A stretch of DNA of 64,000 nucleotides, from assembly GCF_000612545.2 (NCBI RefSeq), contig NZ_CP097800.1, forward strand, positions 3,759,001-3,823,000, in the 5' to 3' direction. Below are positions 33,550 through 42,586 of this stretch, one piece after another. The translations under genes were made by a program, and so were the position numbers. Every line of letters starts with the position of its first letter. Position 1 is the first letter of the stretch. The notes below the pieces were generated by a model. That model saw only the letters and a list, made by a program, of their open reading frames with translations, did not search any database and was not told the DNA's origin. The stretch comes from Streptomyces sp. PCS3-D2. GTDB lineage: Bacteria; Actinomycetota; Actinomycetes; Streptomycetales; Streptomycetaceae.

Positions 33550-34368
33550 ATGGGAGTTCTGAAGCGGTTCGAGCAGCGACTCGAAGGTCTGGTGAACGGC
33601 ACCTTCGCCAAGGTCTTCAAGTCCGAGGTCCAGCCGGTGGAGATCGCCGGAGCCCTCCAGCGGGAGTGCGACAACAACGCCACGATCTGGAACCGTGAGC
33701 GGACCGTCGTCCCCAACGACTTCATCGTGGAGCTCAGCGCCGGCGACTACGACCGCCTGAGCCCCTATTCCGGACAGCTCGGCGACGAGCTCGCCGGCCT
33801 CGTCCGCGACTACGCCAAGCAGCAGCGGTACAGCTTCATGGGCCCCATCAAGGTCCACCTGGAGAAGGCCGAGGACCTCGACACCGGGCTCTACCGGGTC
33901 CGCAGTCGCACCCTCGCCTCCAGCACCTCGCAGCCGCAGGGCGCGGCCCCGTCCCCGGCGAGCGGCTACGGCTACCCGCCGGTCGCCGCACCGCCCATGC
34001 CCGCCGGCCCGCCCCCGGGCGGACCCGGTGCCCACCGGCCCGCCCCGGGCGGTCCCGGCGGCGCGGCCCCGGCGGGATCCGGCGGGCCCCGGCGGCACTG
34101 GATCGAGATCAACGGCACCCGCCACCAGATCTCGCGCCCCACGCTCGTACTCGGCCGAAGCACCGAAGCCGACGTGCGGATCGACGACCCCGGCGTATCG
34201 CGCCGGCACTGTGAGATCCGGACCGGAACGCCCTCGACGATCCAGGATCTCGGGTCCACCAACGGCATCGTGGTGGACGGGCAGCACACCACCCGCGCTA
34301 CGCTCCGCGACGGCTCGCGGATCGTCGTGGGCAGCACCACCATCATTTACCGGCAAGCCGAAGGGTGA
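33550..34368 (+). CDS. fhaA: FhaA: DUF3662 and FHA domain protein
   Basis: 272 residues. Residues 1-115 are the DUF3662 domain typical of FhaA (MGVLKRFEQRLEGLVNGTFAKVFKSEVQPVEIA), then a Pro/Gly/Ala linker, then a C-terminal FHA domain (LGRSTEADVRIDDPGVSRRHCEIR, QDLGSTNGIVVDG) that binds phosphothreonine. In mycobacteria FhaA binds phosphorylated MviN and modulates peptidoglycan export at poles and septa. Preceded by GGAGGAGG; first gene of the fhaA-fhaB-PP2C-rodA-pbpA-pknB cluster. Confidence 0.96.
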   Translation: MGVLKRFEQRLEGLVNGTFAKVFKSEVQPVEIAGALQRECDNNATIWNRERTVVPNDFIVELSAGDYDRLSPYSGQLGDELAGLVRDYAKQQRYSFMGPIKVHLEKAEDLDTGLYRVRSRTLASSTSQPQGAAPSPASGYGYPPVAAPPMPAGPPPGGPGAHRPAPGGPGGAAPAGSGGPRRHWIEINGTRHQISRPTLVLGRSTEADVRIDDPGVSRRHCEIRTGTPSTIQDLGSTNGIVVDGQHTTRATLRDGSRIVVGSTTIIYRQAEG

Positions 34369-34378
34369 AGCGGGGGCA

Positions 34379-34879
34379 ATGTCAGAGCTGACCCTGACGG
34401 TCATGCGGTTGGGTTTCCTGGCCGTTCTGTGGCTGTTCGTCATCGTGGCCGTCCAGGTCATCCGCAGTGATCTCTTCGGTACGAGAGTGACCCAGCGCGG
34501 CTCCTCCCGCCGCGGCGGCGCCGGCGGCGCCCCGCAGCAGGGCGGCCGCCAGGCCGCGCCTCCGCAGCAGCGCCAGCGTCGCGGTGCGCCCACCAAGCTC
34601 GTCGTCTCCGAGGGCATCCTCACGGGTACCACCGTGGCCCTCGCCGGGCAGACGATCACCCTGGGCCGCGCCCACGACTCCACGATCGTGCTGGACGACG
34701 ACTACGCGTCCAGCCGCCATGCCAGGATCTACCCCGACCGTGACGGCCAGTGGATCGTCGAGGATCTCGGGTCCACCAACGGCACCTATCTCGACCGGAC
34801 CCGGCTGACCACCCCGACGCCCATTCCGCCGGGCGCGCCGATCCGCATCGGCAAGACCGTCATCGAGCTGCGGAAGTAG
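34379..34879 (+). CDS. fhaB: FhaB: membrane-anchored FHA domain protein
   Basis: 166 residues. One N-terminal transmembrane helix (VMRLGFLAVLWLFVIVAVQVI), a Gly/Gln/Arg-rich linker, and a C-terminal FHA domain (TLGRAHDSTIVLDDDYASSRHARI, EDLGSTNGTYLDRTRL). It recruits phosphorylated partners of the PASTA kinase to the division or growth machinery (FipA/FhaB family). The start 10 bp after fhaA suggests co-transcription. Confidence 0.95.
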   Translation: MSELTLTVMRLGFLAVLWLFVIVAVQVIRSDLFGTRVTQRGSSRRGGAGGAPQQGGRQAAPPQQRQRRGAPTKLVVSEGILTGTTVALAGQTITLGRAHDSTIVLDDDYASSRHARIYPDRDGQWIVEDLGSTNGTYLDRTRLTTPTPIPPGAPIRIGKTVIELRK

Positions 34880-34972
34880 TACGAGAATGAGCGAGCGGAG
34901 CGAGCGCGCGGCGGTGATCCGTGCCACCGAGGACACGGACACGGGCGCGCTCCCGACCGGAGGGTGGGCAGT

Positions 34973-36481
34973 GTGGCTCGAGACCGGTTGTACCCGGAGG
35001 AAGCTTCGTCGACAGGGCAGGTGCACATGAGTCTGTCCCTGCGGTTCGCAGCCGGATCCCACAAGGGCATGATCCGCGAGGGGAACGAGGACTCCGGTTA
35101 CGCCGGCCCGCGTCTCCTGGCGATCGCCGACGGCATGGGCGGGCAGGCCGCCGGCGAGGTGGCGAGCTCCGAGGTGATCTCCACCCTCGTGCAGCTCGAC
35201 GACGACGTCCCGGGCTCCGACATCCTCACCTCGCTCGCCACCGCCGTGCAGCGTGCCAACGACCAGCTGCGCGTCATGGTCGAGGAGGACCCCCAGCTGG
35301 AGGGCATGGGCACCACCCTCACCGCCCTGCTGTGGACCGGCCAGCGCCTCGGCCTCGTACATGTCGGCGACTCCCGCGCCTACCTGCTGCGCGACGGCGT
35401 TCTCACGCAGATCACCCAGGACCACACCTGGGTGCAGCGCCTGGTCGACGAGGGCCGCATCACGGAGGAGGAGGCGACGACCCACCCGCAGCGCTCCCTC
35501 CTGATGCGCGCGCTGGGCAGCGGCGACATCGTCGAGCCCGACCTCTCCATCCGCGAGGTCCGCGCCGGCGACCGCTACCTCATCTGCTCCGACGGGCTCT
35601 CCGGCGTGGTCTCCCACCAGACGCTGGAGGAGACCCTCGCCGACTACCACGGCCCCCGCGAGACCGTGCAGTCGCTGATCCAGCTCGCGCTGCGCGGCGG
35701 CGGGCCCGACAACATCACCTGCATCGTCGCCGACGTCCTCGACACCGACAGCGGCGACACCCTCGCCGCCCAGGTCAGCGACACCCCCGTGGTCGTCGGC
35801 GCGGTAGCCGAGAACCAGCACCAGCTCTTCGACAACAACAACGCCATGCAGACCCCGGCCGGCCGCGCCTCCGGGCTCGGCCGCCAGGCCCCGCCGCCCA
35901 CGGGCTCCTTCGGCCCCCCCGGCAGCGGCGACGCCGCCTACGGCTACGGCGACCCCGGCCAGGGCGGCGGCTACGGATCCTTCGGCGAGGCCGAGGGATA
36001 CGACGGCGGCTCCGGCTACGACGACACCTACGACCACCCCCGCAGGCGCCGCAGCAAAGGGCGCAAGTGGACCACCCGCACACTGACCCTGCTCGTCGTC
36101 GCCGGTGTCATCGGCGGCGGCCTCTACGCCGGCTGGCGCTGGACCCAGACCCAGTTCTACGTCGGTGTGAAGGGCGAGCACGTCGCACTCTTCCGCGGCA
36201 TCAGCCCGAAGCTCGGCCCGCTGGAGCTCTCCAAGGTGGAGATCGACCGCCCCGACATCGAACTGAAGTACCTGCCGCCCTTCAAGCGCAAGCTGGTCGA
36301 GGCCACCATCAGCGAGGGAAGCCTCGATGGTGCCCGCAAGAAGCTGGACGACCTCGGCGTCCAGGTCTCCGCGTGCAAGAAGGACGAGGAGCGCAGAGGC
36401 GCCGAGGCGCAGAACAGCCAGACACCCGGCCCCAGCCTGACTCCCGAGGAGCAGCAGCTGGTCGGCCTGTGCGGAAAGTAG
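34973..36481 (+). CDS. pstP: PP2C family Ser/Thr phosphatase PstP, membrane-bound
   Basis: 502 residues from the GTG at 34973, with GGAGGG eight bases upstream; GTG 34964 or ATG 35027 (MSLSLRF) are alternatives. The PP2C domain spans about residues 20-260 with metal-binding motifs EGNEDSG, ADGMGGQ, SDGLSG and GGPDNIT. A Gly/Tyr-rich linker, one transmembrane helix (about 369-387) and an extracytoplasmic tail of about 115 residues follow. It dephosphorylates targets of the PknB-type kinase, restoring the resting state of cell-wall synthesis. Confidence 0.95.
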   Translation: MARDRLYPEEASSTGQVHMSLSLRFAAGSHKGMIREGNEDSGYAGPRLLAIADGMGGQAAGEVASSEVISTLVQLDDDVPGSDILTSLATAVQRANDQLRVMVEEDPQLEGMGTTLTALLWTGQRLGLVHVGDSRAYLLRDGVLTQITQDHTWVQRLVDEGRITEEEATTHPQRSLLMRALGSGDIVEPDLSIREVRAGDRYLICSDGLSGVVSHQTLEETLADYHGPRETVQSLIQLALRGGGPDNITCIVADVLDTDSGDTLAAQVSDTPVVVGAVAENQHQLFDNNNAMQTPAGRASGLGRQAPPPTGSFGPPGSGDAAYGYGDPGQGGGYGSFGEAEGYDGGSGYDDTYDHPRRRRSKGRKWTTRTLTLLVVAGVIGGGLYAGWRWTQTQFYVGVKGEHVALFRGISPKLGPLELSKVEIDRPDIELKYLPPFKRKLVEATISEGSLDGARKKLDDLGVQVSACKKDEERRGAEAQNSQTPGPSLTPEEQQLVGLCGK

Positions 36482-36509
36482 CCCGCGGGCGCAGGGGGCC
36501 TGCCACACC

Positions 36510-37934
36510 ATGAGCGTTGTCACCAATACGACCACCATCGGCGCCATCGAGCTGCCGAGCCGGCGGAACACCGAGCTCCTGCTGCTCGCCTTCGCCGTGG
36601 TCATCCCGATCTTCGCCTACGCCAACGTGGGTCTGGCGATCCACGGCGAGCTGCCGCCCGGCATGGTCGTGTACGGGGGCGGCTTCGCCGTGCTCGCCGG
36701 CATAGCGCACTTCGTCGTACGCCGGTACGCGAAGTACGCCGACCCGCTGCTGCTGCCGCTCGCCACGCTGCTCAACGGCCTCGGTGTCGTCCTGATCTGG
36801 CGGCTGGACCAGTCCGAGCGGCTGCAGAACCTCGCCAAGCGCAGCTACGGCGCCTTCTCGCCCTCCGCACCCCGCCAGATGATGTACACGGCCCTGGCGA
36901 TCGCCCTGTTCGCCGCCGTCCTGCTGATCCTCAAGGACCACCGCGTCCTGCAGCGGTTCACGTACATCTCCATGGCCGGCGCGCTGGTGCTGCTGATCCT
37001 GCCCGTCGTCCCGGGCCTGGGCGCCGACGTCTTCGGCGCCAAGATCTGGATCAGCGTCGGCGGCTTCTCGATCCAGCCCGGTGAGTTCGCGAAGATCGTC
37101 ATCGCGATCTTCTTCGCCGGCTACCTGATGGTGAAGCGCGATGCGCTCGCGCTGGCCAGCCGCCGCTTTATGGGCCTGTACCTGCCGCGCGGCCGCGACC
37201 TCGGTCCGATCCTGATGATCTGGGCGATGAGCCTGCTGGTCCTGGTCTTCGAGAACGACCTGGGTACCTCGCTGCTCTTCTTTGGCATGTTCGTGATCAT
37301 GCTGTACGTGGCCACCGAGCGCACCAGCTGGATCGTCATCGGCTTGCTGATGTCGGTCGGCGGCGCGGTCGTCGTGGCCTCCTTCGCGAGCCACGTCCAG
37401 GCCCGTGTCAACGCCTGGCTCGACCCCTTCGGCTGCTACGCCACCTCGGGTGCCTGCGAGCAGGTCGGCCAGTCGATCATGAGCTTCGGCTCCGGCGGGG
37501 TCCTCGGTGCCGGATGGGGCCAGGGCAACTCCGACCTCATCGGCTTCGCCGCCAACTCCGACTTCATCTTCTCCACCGTCGGCGAAGAGCTCGGTCTCTC
37601 CGGCGTGATGGCCTTCCTGCTGGTCTACGGGCTCATCATCGAGCGGGGCGTCCGCACGGCCCTGGCCGCGCGCGACCCCTTCGGCAAGCTCTTCGCCATC
37701 GGCCTGTCCGGCGCCTTCGCGCTCCAGATCTTCGTCGTCGCCGGCGGAGTCATGGGGCTCATCCCCCTCACCGGCATGACGATGCCCTTCCTGGCGTCCG
37801 GTGGCTCCTCCGTCCTCGCGAACTGGATCCTCATCGCCGTCCTCATCCGGATCAGCGACACCGCCCGCCGACCGGCCCCGGCCCCGGCCCCGTCCCCCGA
37901 CTCCGAGATGACCCAGGTGGTCCGCCCGTCATGA
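36510..37934 (+). CDS. rodA: FtsW/RodA/SpoVE family SEDS glycosyltransferase
   Basis: 474 residues with about ten to twelve membrane helices. Conserved SEDS segments are visible (ISVGGFSIQPGEFAKIVIAIFFAGYL, FENDLGTSLLFFGMF, WGQGNSDLIGFAANSDFIFSTVGEELG, LTGMTMPFLASGGSS). SEDS proteins polymerise lipid II into glycan strands. Here the partner transpeptidase is the PbpA gene that overlaps its stop (ATGA). Non-essential sporulation- or growth-related paralogue of FtsW in Streptomyces is the likely role. Confidence 0.95.
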   Translation: MSVVTNTTTIGAIELPSRRNTELLLLAFAVVIPIFAYANVGLAIHGELPPGMVVYGGGFAVLAGIAHFVVRRYAKYADPLLLPLATLLNGLGVVLIWRLDQSERLQNLAKRSYGAFSPSAPRQMMYTALAIALFAAVLLILKDHRVLQRFTYISMAGALVLLILPVVPGLGADVFGAKIWISVGGFSIQPGEFAKIVIAIFFAGYLMVKRDALALASRRFMGLYLPRGRDLGPILMIWAMSLLVLVFENDLGTSLLFFGMFVIMLYVATERTSWIVIGLLMSVGGAVVVASFASHVQARVNAWLDPFGCYATSGACEQVGQSIMSFGSGGVLGAGWGQGNSDLIGFAANSDFIFSTVGEELGLSGVMAFLLVYGLIIERGVRTALAARDPFGKLFAIGLSGAFALQIFVVAGGVMGLIPLTGMTMPFLASGGSSVLANWILIAVLIRISDTARRPAPAPAPSPDSEMTQVVRPS

Positions 37935-39397
37935 ACAAGCCCCTGCGCCGCATCTCGCTGTTCTGCGGGCTGCTCGTCCTCGCGCTGCTGATCCGGACCA
38001 ACTGGCTGCAGTACGTCCAGGCCGAGGAACTCAGCACGCGCAAGGAGAACCGACGGGTCCAGATCGCCCAGTACGCGACCGAGCGCGGCAACATCATCGT
38101 CCAGGGCGAGCCCATCACCGGCTCCACGGTCACCGACGGCAGCGACTACAAGTACAAGCGCACCTACCAGGACGGGGAGCTCTGGTCCCCGGTCACCGGG
38201 TATGCCTCGCAGGCCTTCGGCGCCACCCAGCTCGAATCGCTTGAGGACGGCATCCTCACCGGCAACGACGACCGGCTGTTCTTCGACCGCACCATCGGCA
38301 TGTTCACCGGCGAGAAGAAGCAGGGCGGCAACGTCGTCACCACGCTCAACCGCGCCGCGCAGAAGGCTGCCTTCGACAAGCTCGGCAGCAAGAAGGGCGC
38401 GGTCGCCGCGATCGACCCGCGCACCGGTGCCATCCTCGCCCTGGTCTCCACGCCCTCGTACGACCCCTCGCGCTTCGCCGGCAACTCCAAGAACGACGAG
38501 AAGGCCTGGGTCGAGCTGAAGGACAGCGAGGACAAGAAGCTCGTCAACCGCGCCCTGCGCGAGACCTACCCGCCCGGCTCCACCTTCAAGGTGGTCACCG
38601 CCGCGGCCGCCCTGGAGCACGGGGTGGTCAAGGAGGTCAACGACCCGACGGACACCCCCGAGCCGTACATCCTGCCGGGCACCCAGACCCAGCTGCCCAA
38701 CTCCCACACCGGGTGCGAGAAGGCCAGCCTGAACGAGGCGCTGCGCATCTCCTGCAACTCCGTCTTCGCGAACCTCGGCGACAAGGTCACCCGCGACAAG
38801 ATGGTGGAGACCGCCGAGAAGTTCGGCTTCAACAACGACAAGATCGACACCCCGGTCCGCGCCTTCGCCAGCGTCTACGACAAGAAGATGGGTCGGGACG
38901 GCAACGCCCAGAGCGCGATCGGGCAGTTCAACACCGCCGCCACCCCGCTGCAGATGGCCATGGTCACCGCGGCGATCGCCAACGACGGCAAGCTGATGAA
39001 GCCCTACATGGTCGACAACCTCACGGCCCCCAACCTGGACATCATCGAGAAGCACGAGCCGCAGGAGATGAGCCGGCCGCTGTCCGCGGGCAACGCGCAG
39101 AAGGTCCAGCAGATGATGGTCAACGTCGTCGAGCAGGGCACCGGCCAGAAGGCCAAGATCAAGGGTGTGACGGTCGGCGGCAAGACCGGTACCGCCCAGC
39201 ACGGCGAGGGCAACAAGAAGCGCCCGTACGCCTGGTTCATCTCCTACGCCGAGAACGCCGACGGCACCTCGCCCGTCGCCGTCGCCGTCGTCATCGAGGA
39301 CAGCGAAGGCACCGCCCGTGACGACATCAGCGGTGGCGGTCTCGCCGCCCCCGTCGCCAAGGCGGTCATGGAAGCGGTGCTCAACAGCCAAGGGTGA
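37931..39397 (+). CDS. pbpA: Class B penicillin-binding protein PbpA
   Basis: 488 residues. One N-terminal membrane anchor (SLFCGLLVLALLIRTNWLQYVQA), PBP dimerisation region (ATERGNIIVQGEPI), and the transpeptidase domain with Ser217 of the STFK motif, the SCN motif at 274-276 and KTGT at 418-421. It cross-links peptidoglycan with the RodA/FtsW partner encoded upstream. The tract between its stop and pknB contains a BldD-box-like element. Confidence 0.96.
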   Translation: MNKPLRRISLFCGLLVLALLIRTNWLQYVQAEELSTRKENRRVQIAQYATERGNIIVQGEPITGSTVTDGSDYKYKRTYQDGELWSPVTGYASQAFGATQLESLEDGILTGNDDRLFFDRTIGMFTGEKKQGGNVVTTLNRAAQKAAFDKLGSKKGAVAAIDPRTGAILALVSTPSYDPSRFAGNSKNDEKAWVELKDSEDKKLVNRALRETYPPGSTFKVVTAAAALEHGVVKEVNDPTDTPEPYILPGTQTQLPNSHTGCEKASLNEALRISCNSVFANLGDKVTRDKMVETAEKFGFNNDKIDTPVRAFASVYDKKMGRDGNAQSAIGQFNTAATPLQMAMVTAAIANDGKLMKPYMVDNLTAPNLDIIEKHEPQEMSRPLSAGNAQKVQQMMVNVVEQGTGQKAKIKGVTVGGKTGTAQHGEGNKKRPYAWFISYAENADGTSPVAVAVVIEDSEGTARDDISGGGLAAPVAKAVMEAVLNSQG

Positions 39398-39421
39398 CCA
39401 GGGGGATCACGGGCCGGAGAC

Positions 39422-39435
39422 GTGACGCACATCAC
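39422..39435. promoter_or_regulatory. BldD-box-like inverted repeat before pknB
   Basis: GTGAC-N5-ATCAC region: GTGA (39422-39425) and TCAC (39432-39435) are inverted halves six bases apart. The pbpA-pknB gap (39398-39591) also carries AT-poor promoter candidates. GTGA/TCAC half-sites are the core of BldD boxes, which mark developmentally controlled genes in Streptomyces. Weak evidence on its own. Confidence 0.4.
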
Positions 39436-39591
39436 TGAACCGGCCCTGGATCCGAGCGTACGGTACCGGTCCAGTATCAGCCTGTGGCTACGAACCGATC
39501 ACGGACGATCGGCCGGTAGCCTTTGCGCGAACAGCACACCGCCGGACCACACACAGGTGCGGTCGGGACTGACGGAGAGGGCTGCAACGTT

Positions 39592-41622
39592 ATGGAAGAG
39601 CCGCGTCGCCTCGGCGGCCGGTACGAGCTGAGCCACGTGCTCGGCCGCGGTGGCATGGCAGAGGTCTACCTCGCCCACGACACCCGGCTCGGCCGTACCG
39701 TCGCCGTCAAGACCCTGCGTGCCGACCTCGCCCGCGACCCGTCCTTCCAGGCCCGGTTCCGGCGCGAGGCCCAGTCGGCCGCGTCGCTGAACCACCCGGC
39801 GATCGTCGCCGTGTACGACACCGGCGAGGACTACGTCGACAACATCTCCATCCCGTACATCGTGATGGAGTACGTCGACGGTTCCACGCTGCGCGAGCTG
39901 CTGCATTCGGGCCGCAAGCTGCTTCCTGAGCGCACGCTGGAGATGTGCATCGGCATCCTCCAGGCCCTGGAGTACTCGCACCGCGCCGGCATCGTGCACC
40001 GTGACATCAAGCCCGCCAACGTGATGCTGACCCGCACCGGCCAGGTCAAGGTCATGGACTTCGGCATCGCCCGCGCCATGGGCGACTCGGGCATGACCAT
40101 GACACAGACGGCGGCCGTGATCGGCACCGCCCAGTACCTCTCCCCGGAGCAGGCCAAGGGCGAGCAGGTCGACGCGCGCTCCGACCTGTACTCCGCGGGC
40201 TGCCTCCTCTACGAGCTGCTCTGCGTGCGGCCCCCGTTCGTCGGCGACTCCCCGGTGGCCGTCGCCTACCAGCACGTGCGGGAGGAGCCGCAGCCCCCGT
40301 CGAACTTCGACCCCGAGATCACGCCCGAGATGGACGCCATCGTCCTCAAGGCACTGGTCAAGGACCCCGACTACCGCTACCAGTCGGCCGACGAGATGCG
40401 GGCCGACATCGAGGCCTGCCTCGACGGCCAGCCCGTCGCCGCCACCGCCGCCATGGGCGCGGCCGGCTACGGCTACCCGCACGACCAGGGCCACGGCTAC
40501 GGCCCGCAGGGCTACGACCAGCCCACCACCGCCCTGCGCACCGCCGACCCCGGCGCCCAGACGTCGATGATGCCGCCCATGCCACCGGGTGACGGCGGCT
40601 ACGGCTATGGCGACCAGGGCTACGACCAGGGTCCGAACCGCCGCCAGAGCCAGAAGAAGAGCAGGGCGTCCACCGTCCTGCTCGTGGCGGCCGGCATCCT
40701 CGTCCTGGTCGGCGCGATCCTCATCGGCCGCTCCCTGTTCGGGGACACCGCCGACAACCGGCCCAACGTGCCCAAGCTCATCGGCCAGACCCTGGAACAG
40801 GCGACCAAGAGCGGCGAGAACTCCAAGCTCAAGGTGGTCAAGGGCGGCGAAGCGCCCTGCGAGGACCAGCCCAAGGGCAACGTCTGCAAGCAGGACCCGG
40901 AGCCCGCCACCAAGGTCGAAGAGGGCTCCACGGTCACGGTGACCATCTCCTCGGGCGCCCCGAAGATCTCCGTCCTCGACGTGCTCAACATGAAGTACGA
41001 GGAGGCCGAGAAGGCGCTGAAGGACAAGGGCTTCCAGGTCGACCGCAAGACGCAGGAGTCCAACCGCACCCCGGGGACCGTCCTGGAGCAGAACCCGAAG
41101 GCCGGTTCCGAGGCCGAGAAGAACAGCGTGATCACGCTGACGGTGGCCAAGGAGCCGTCCAAGTCCGAGGTCCCCGACCTCACGGGCAAGACCAAGGACG
41201 AGGCGGAGAAGGCCCTCAAGGCGGTCAACCTGCGGCTCGGCAGCGTCACGGAGTCCGACCAGCCGGGAGCCGCTCCGGGCACGGTCATCGGCCAGCAGTT
41301 CGCGGCGGGCCAGGAGCTCGAACAGAACAAGGCCGTGGGCATCACCATCGCCAAGGCCTCGCAGGCGACGGTCGTCCCGAACTTCTCCGGCCGGACCCTG
41401 GGCCAGTACAAGAACGACCTGCAGCGAGCCAACCTGCGGCTTGGCATCGTCGCCGGCCCGTCGGACGACAACGCGCTCGTGGTGAGCACCAGCCCGGAGC
41501 CCGGTACCCCCGGCGCGTCGGGACAGGCCGTCAACGTGGCCACGATCGCCGGACAGCAGGACGGCGGGAACAACAACGGCGGTCTCTTCGGAGGCCTGAC
41601 CGGTGGCGGAGGCCGCCGCTAG
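39592..41622 (+). CDS. pknB: PknB-type Ser/Thr kinase with four PASTA domains
   Basis: 676 residues. Kinase domain about 10-275: glycine loop VLGRGGMAEVYLA, catalytic lysine VAVKTL, HRDIKPANVML, DFGIARAM and the activation-segment end GTAQYLSPEQ. A Gly/Tyr/Gln linker and one transmembrane helix (about 359-382) lead to four PASTA domains outside the cell. PASTA domains bind muropeptides or lipid II and couple wall status to phosphorylation of division and wall proteins. A strong hairpin terminator follows. Confidence 0.97.
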   Translation: MEEPRRLGGRYELSHVLGRGGMAEVYLAHDTRLGRTVAVKTLRADLARDPSFQARFRREAQSAASLNHPAIVAVYDTGEDYVDNISIPYIVMEYVDGSTLRELLHSGRKLLPERTLEMCIGILQALEYSHRAGIVHRDIKPANVMLTRTGQVKVMDFGIARAMGDSGMTMTQTAAVIGTAQYLSPEQAKGEQVDARSDLYSAGCLLYELLCVRPPFVGDSPVAVAYQHVREEPQPPSNFDPEITPEMDAIVLKALVKDPDYRYQSADEMRADIEACLDGQPVAATAAMGAAGYGYPHDQGHGYGPQGYDQPTTALRTADPGAQTSMMPPMPPGDGGYGYGDQGYDQGPNRRQSQKKSRASTVLLVAAGILVLVGAILIGRSLFGDTADNRPNVPKLIGQTLEQATKSGENSKLKVVKGGEAPCEDQPKGNVCKQDPEPATKVEEGSTVTVTISSGAPKISVLDVLNMKYEEAEKALKDKGFQVDRKTQESNRTPGTVLEQNPKAGSEAEKNSVITLTVAKEPSKSEVPDLTGKTKDEAEKALKAVNLRLGSVTESDQPGAAPGTVIGQQFAAGQELEQNKAVGITIAKASQATVVPNFSGRTLGQYKNDLQRANLRLGIVAGPSDDNALVVSTSPEPGTPGASGQAVNVATIAGQQDGGNNNGGLFGGLTGGGGRR

Positions 41623-41663
41623 GCGCGGCCCCTCGGCCGCCGGTCCGGCGACCAGGTCCGTGT

Positions 41664-41709
41664 GAAAAGGTCCGGCCCCTCTCGGATACGAGAGGGGCCG
41701 GACCTTTTC
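41664..41709. terminator. 21-bp stem bidirectional terminator
   Basis: A perfect 21-bp stem (41664-41684 with 41689-41709) closed by a GATA loop, with AAAA on the left arm and TTTT on the right arm, so it can stop transcription of both pknB and the convergent sortase operon. Confidence 0.92.
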
Positions 41710-41846
41710 GCACGCCCACACCCCCGGCGGCGACAGACGGGCGTCTGCGGGCCTGTCCGGGGCCTCTGGGATTCCTGGGACTCCCTGGAACTCCCGGGGC
41801 TCCCGCGGGGCCCTCCAGGCCCTCTGGGGGCCGTGCAGGCCCCGGC

Positions 41847-42572
41847 TCAGCGCAGCTCCGCCGGGGGCGTGCGCCGGGCGTCGACCTTCTCCGTCCGGAC
41901 CAGCTCGCCCCACACGATGTACCGGTACTTCGAGGTGTAGACCGGGGTGCAGGTGGTGAGCGTGATGTACCGGCCCGGAGCGGTCTTGCCGGACTCCTTG
42001 GGGACCGCGTTGATCACGTCGGTGTTGTACTTCGAGGTCTGGCGCAGCTCTGCGAAAACCCGGTAGACGTACCAGGTGTCCCGGGTCTCGAAGACGACCG
42101 CGTCGCCGTTCTTCACCTTGTCGATGTTGTGGAACTTCGCCCCGTGCCCGTCGCGGTGCGCGGCCAGCGAGAAGTTCCCCTTCTCGTCCCACGGCAGCGC
42201 CGACTTCACGGGATCCGTGTAGTACCCGGCCACGCCGTCGTCGAGGATGTCCGGCGCCGTGCCCGCCTTGACGAGCACCTCGCCGTTCCGCATCGCCGGC
42301 ACGTGCAGGAAGCCGACTCCGCCCCGGGTGTCGAGCGCACCCGGTCCGGCCTGCTCGGGGGCCGGGTTCAGCCACTGCTGCCGGATCTCGTTCCCGCGCG
42401 CGGCGGCCTGCCGGTCCGCGAGGACGTTCGTCCACCACAGCGAGTAGGCCACGAACAGCCCCAGCACCAGGCCCGCCGTGATGAGAACCTCGCCCAGCAG
42501 GCTCAGGAACCCGGCGAGCACACTGCGGCTGCCGGCGGGCGGGGCCGCGGCACGGCGGCTGGCACGAGACAC
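41847..42572 (-). CDS. Class E sortase (second of three)
   Basis: 241 residues from a GTG with AAGGAAG nine bases upstream. N-terminal membrane helix (about 22-45), then the sortase fold with catalytic His in LAAHRDGHGAKF, Cys in TTCTPVYTSKYR and the Arg of the same segment. Class E sortases of actinobacteria recognise LAxTG and attach proteins such as chaplins to peptidoglycan. Follows the other sortase gene with a 14-bp gap. The 41710-41846 gap before it holds only GC-rich simple repeats. Confidence 0.92.
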   Translation of the reverse strand: MSRASRRAAAPPAGSRSVLAGFLSLLGEVLITAGLVLGLFVAYSLWWTNVLADRQAAARGNEIRQQWLNPAPEQAGPGALDTRGGVGFLHVPAMRNGEVLVKAGTAPDILDDGVAGYYTDPVKSALPWDEKGNFSLAAHRDGHGAKFHNIDKVKNGDAVVFETRDTWYVYRVFAELRQTSKYNTDVINAVPKESGKTAPGRYITLTTCTPVYTSKYRYIVWGELVRTEKVDARRTPPAELR

Positions 42573-42586
42573 TGCGTGATTCTTCC

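Noticed and set aside
41710-41846. Small gene in the GC-rich repeat stretch after pknB
   Set aside because: Only simple GGG/CTCC repeats with no ribosome site; the short frames are out of pattern with coding sequence.
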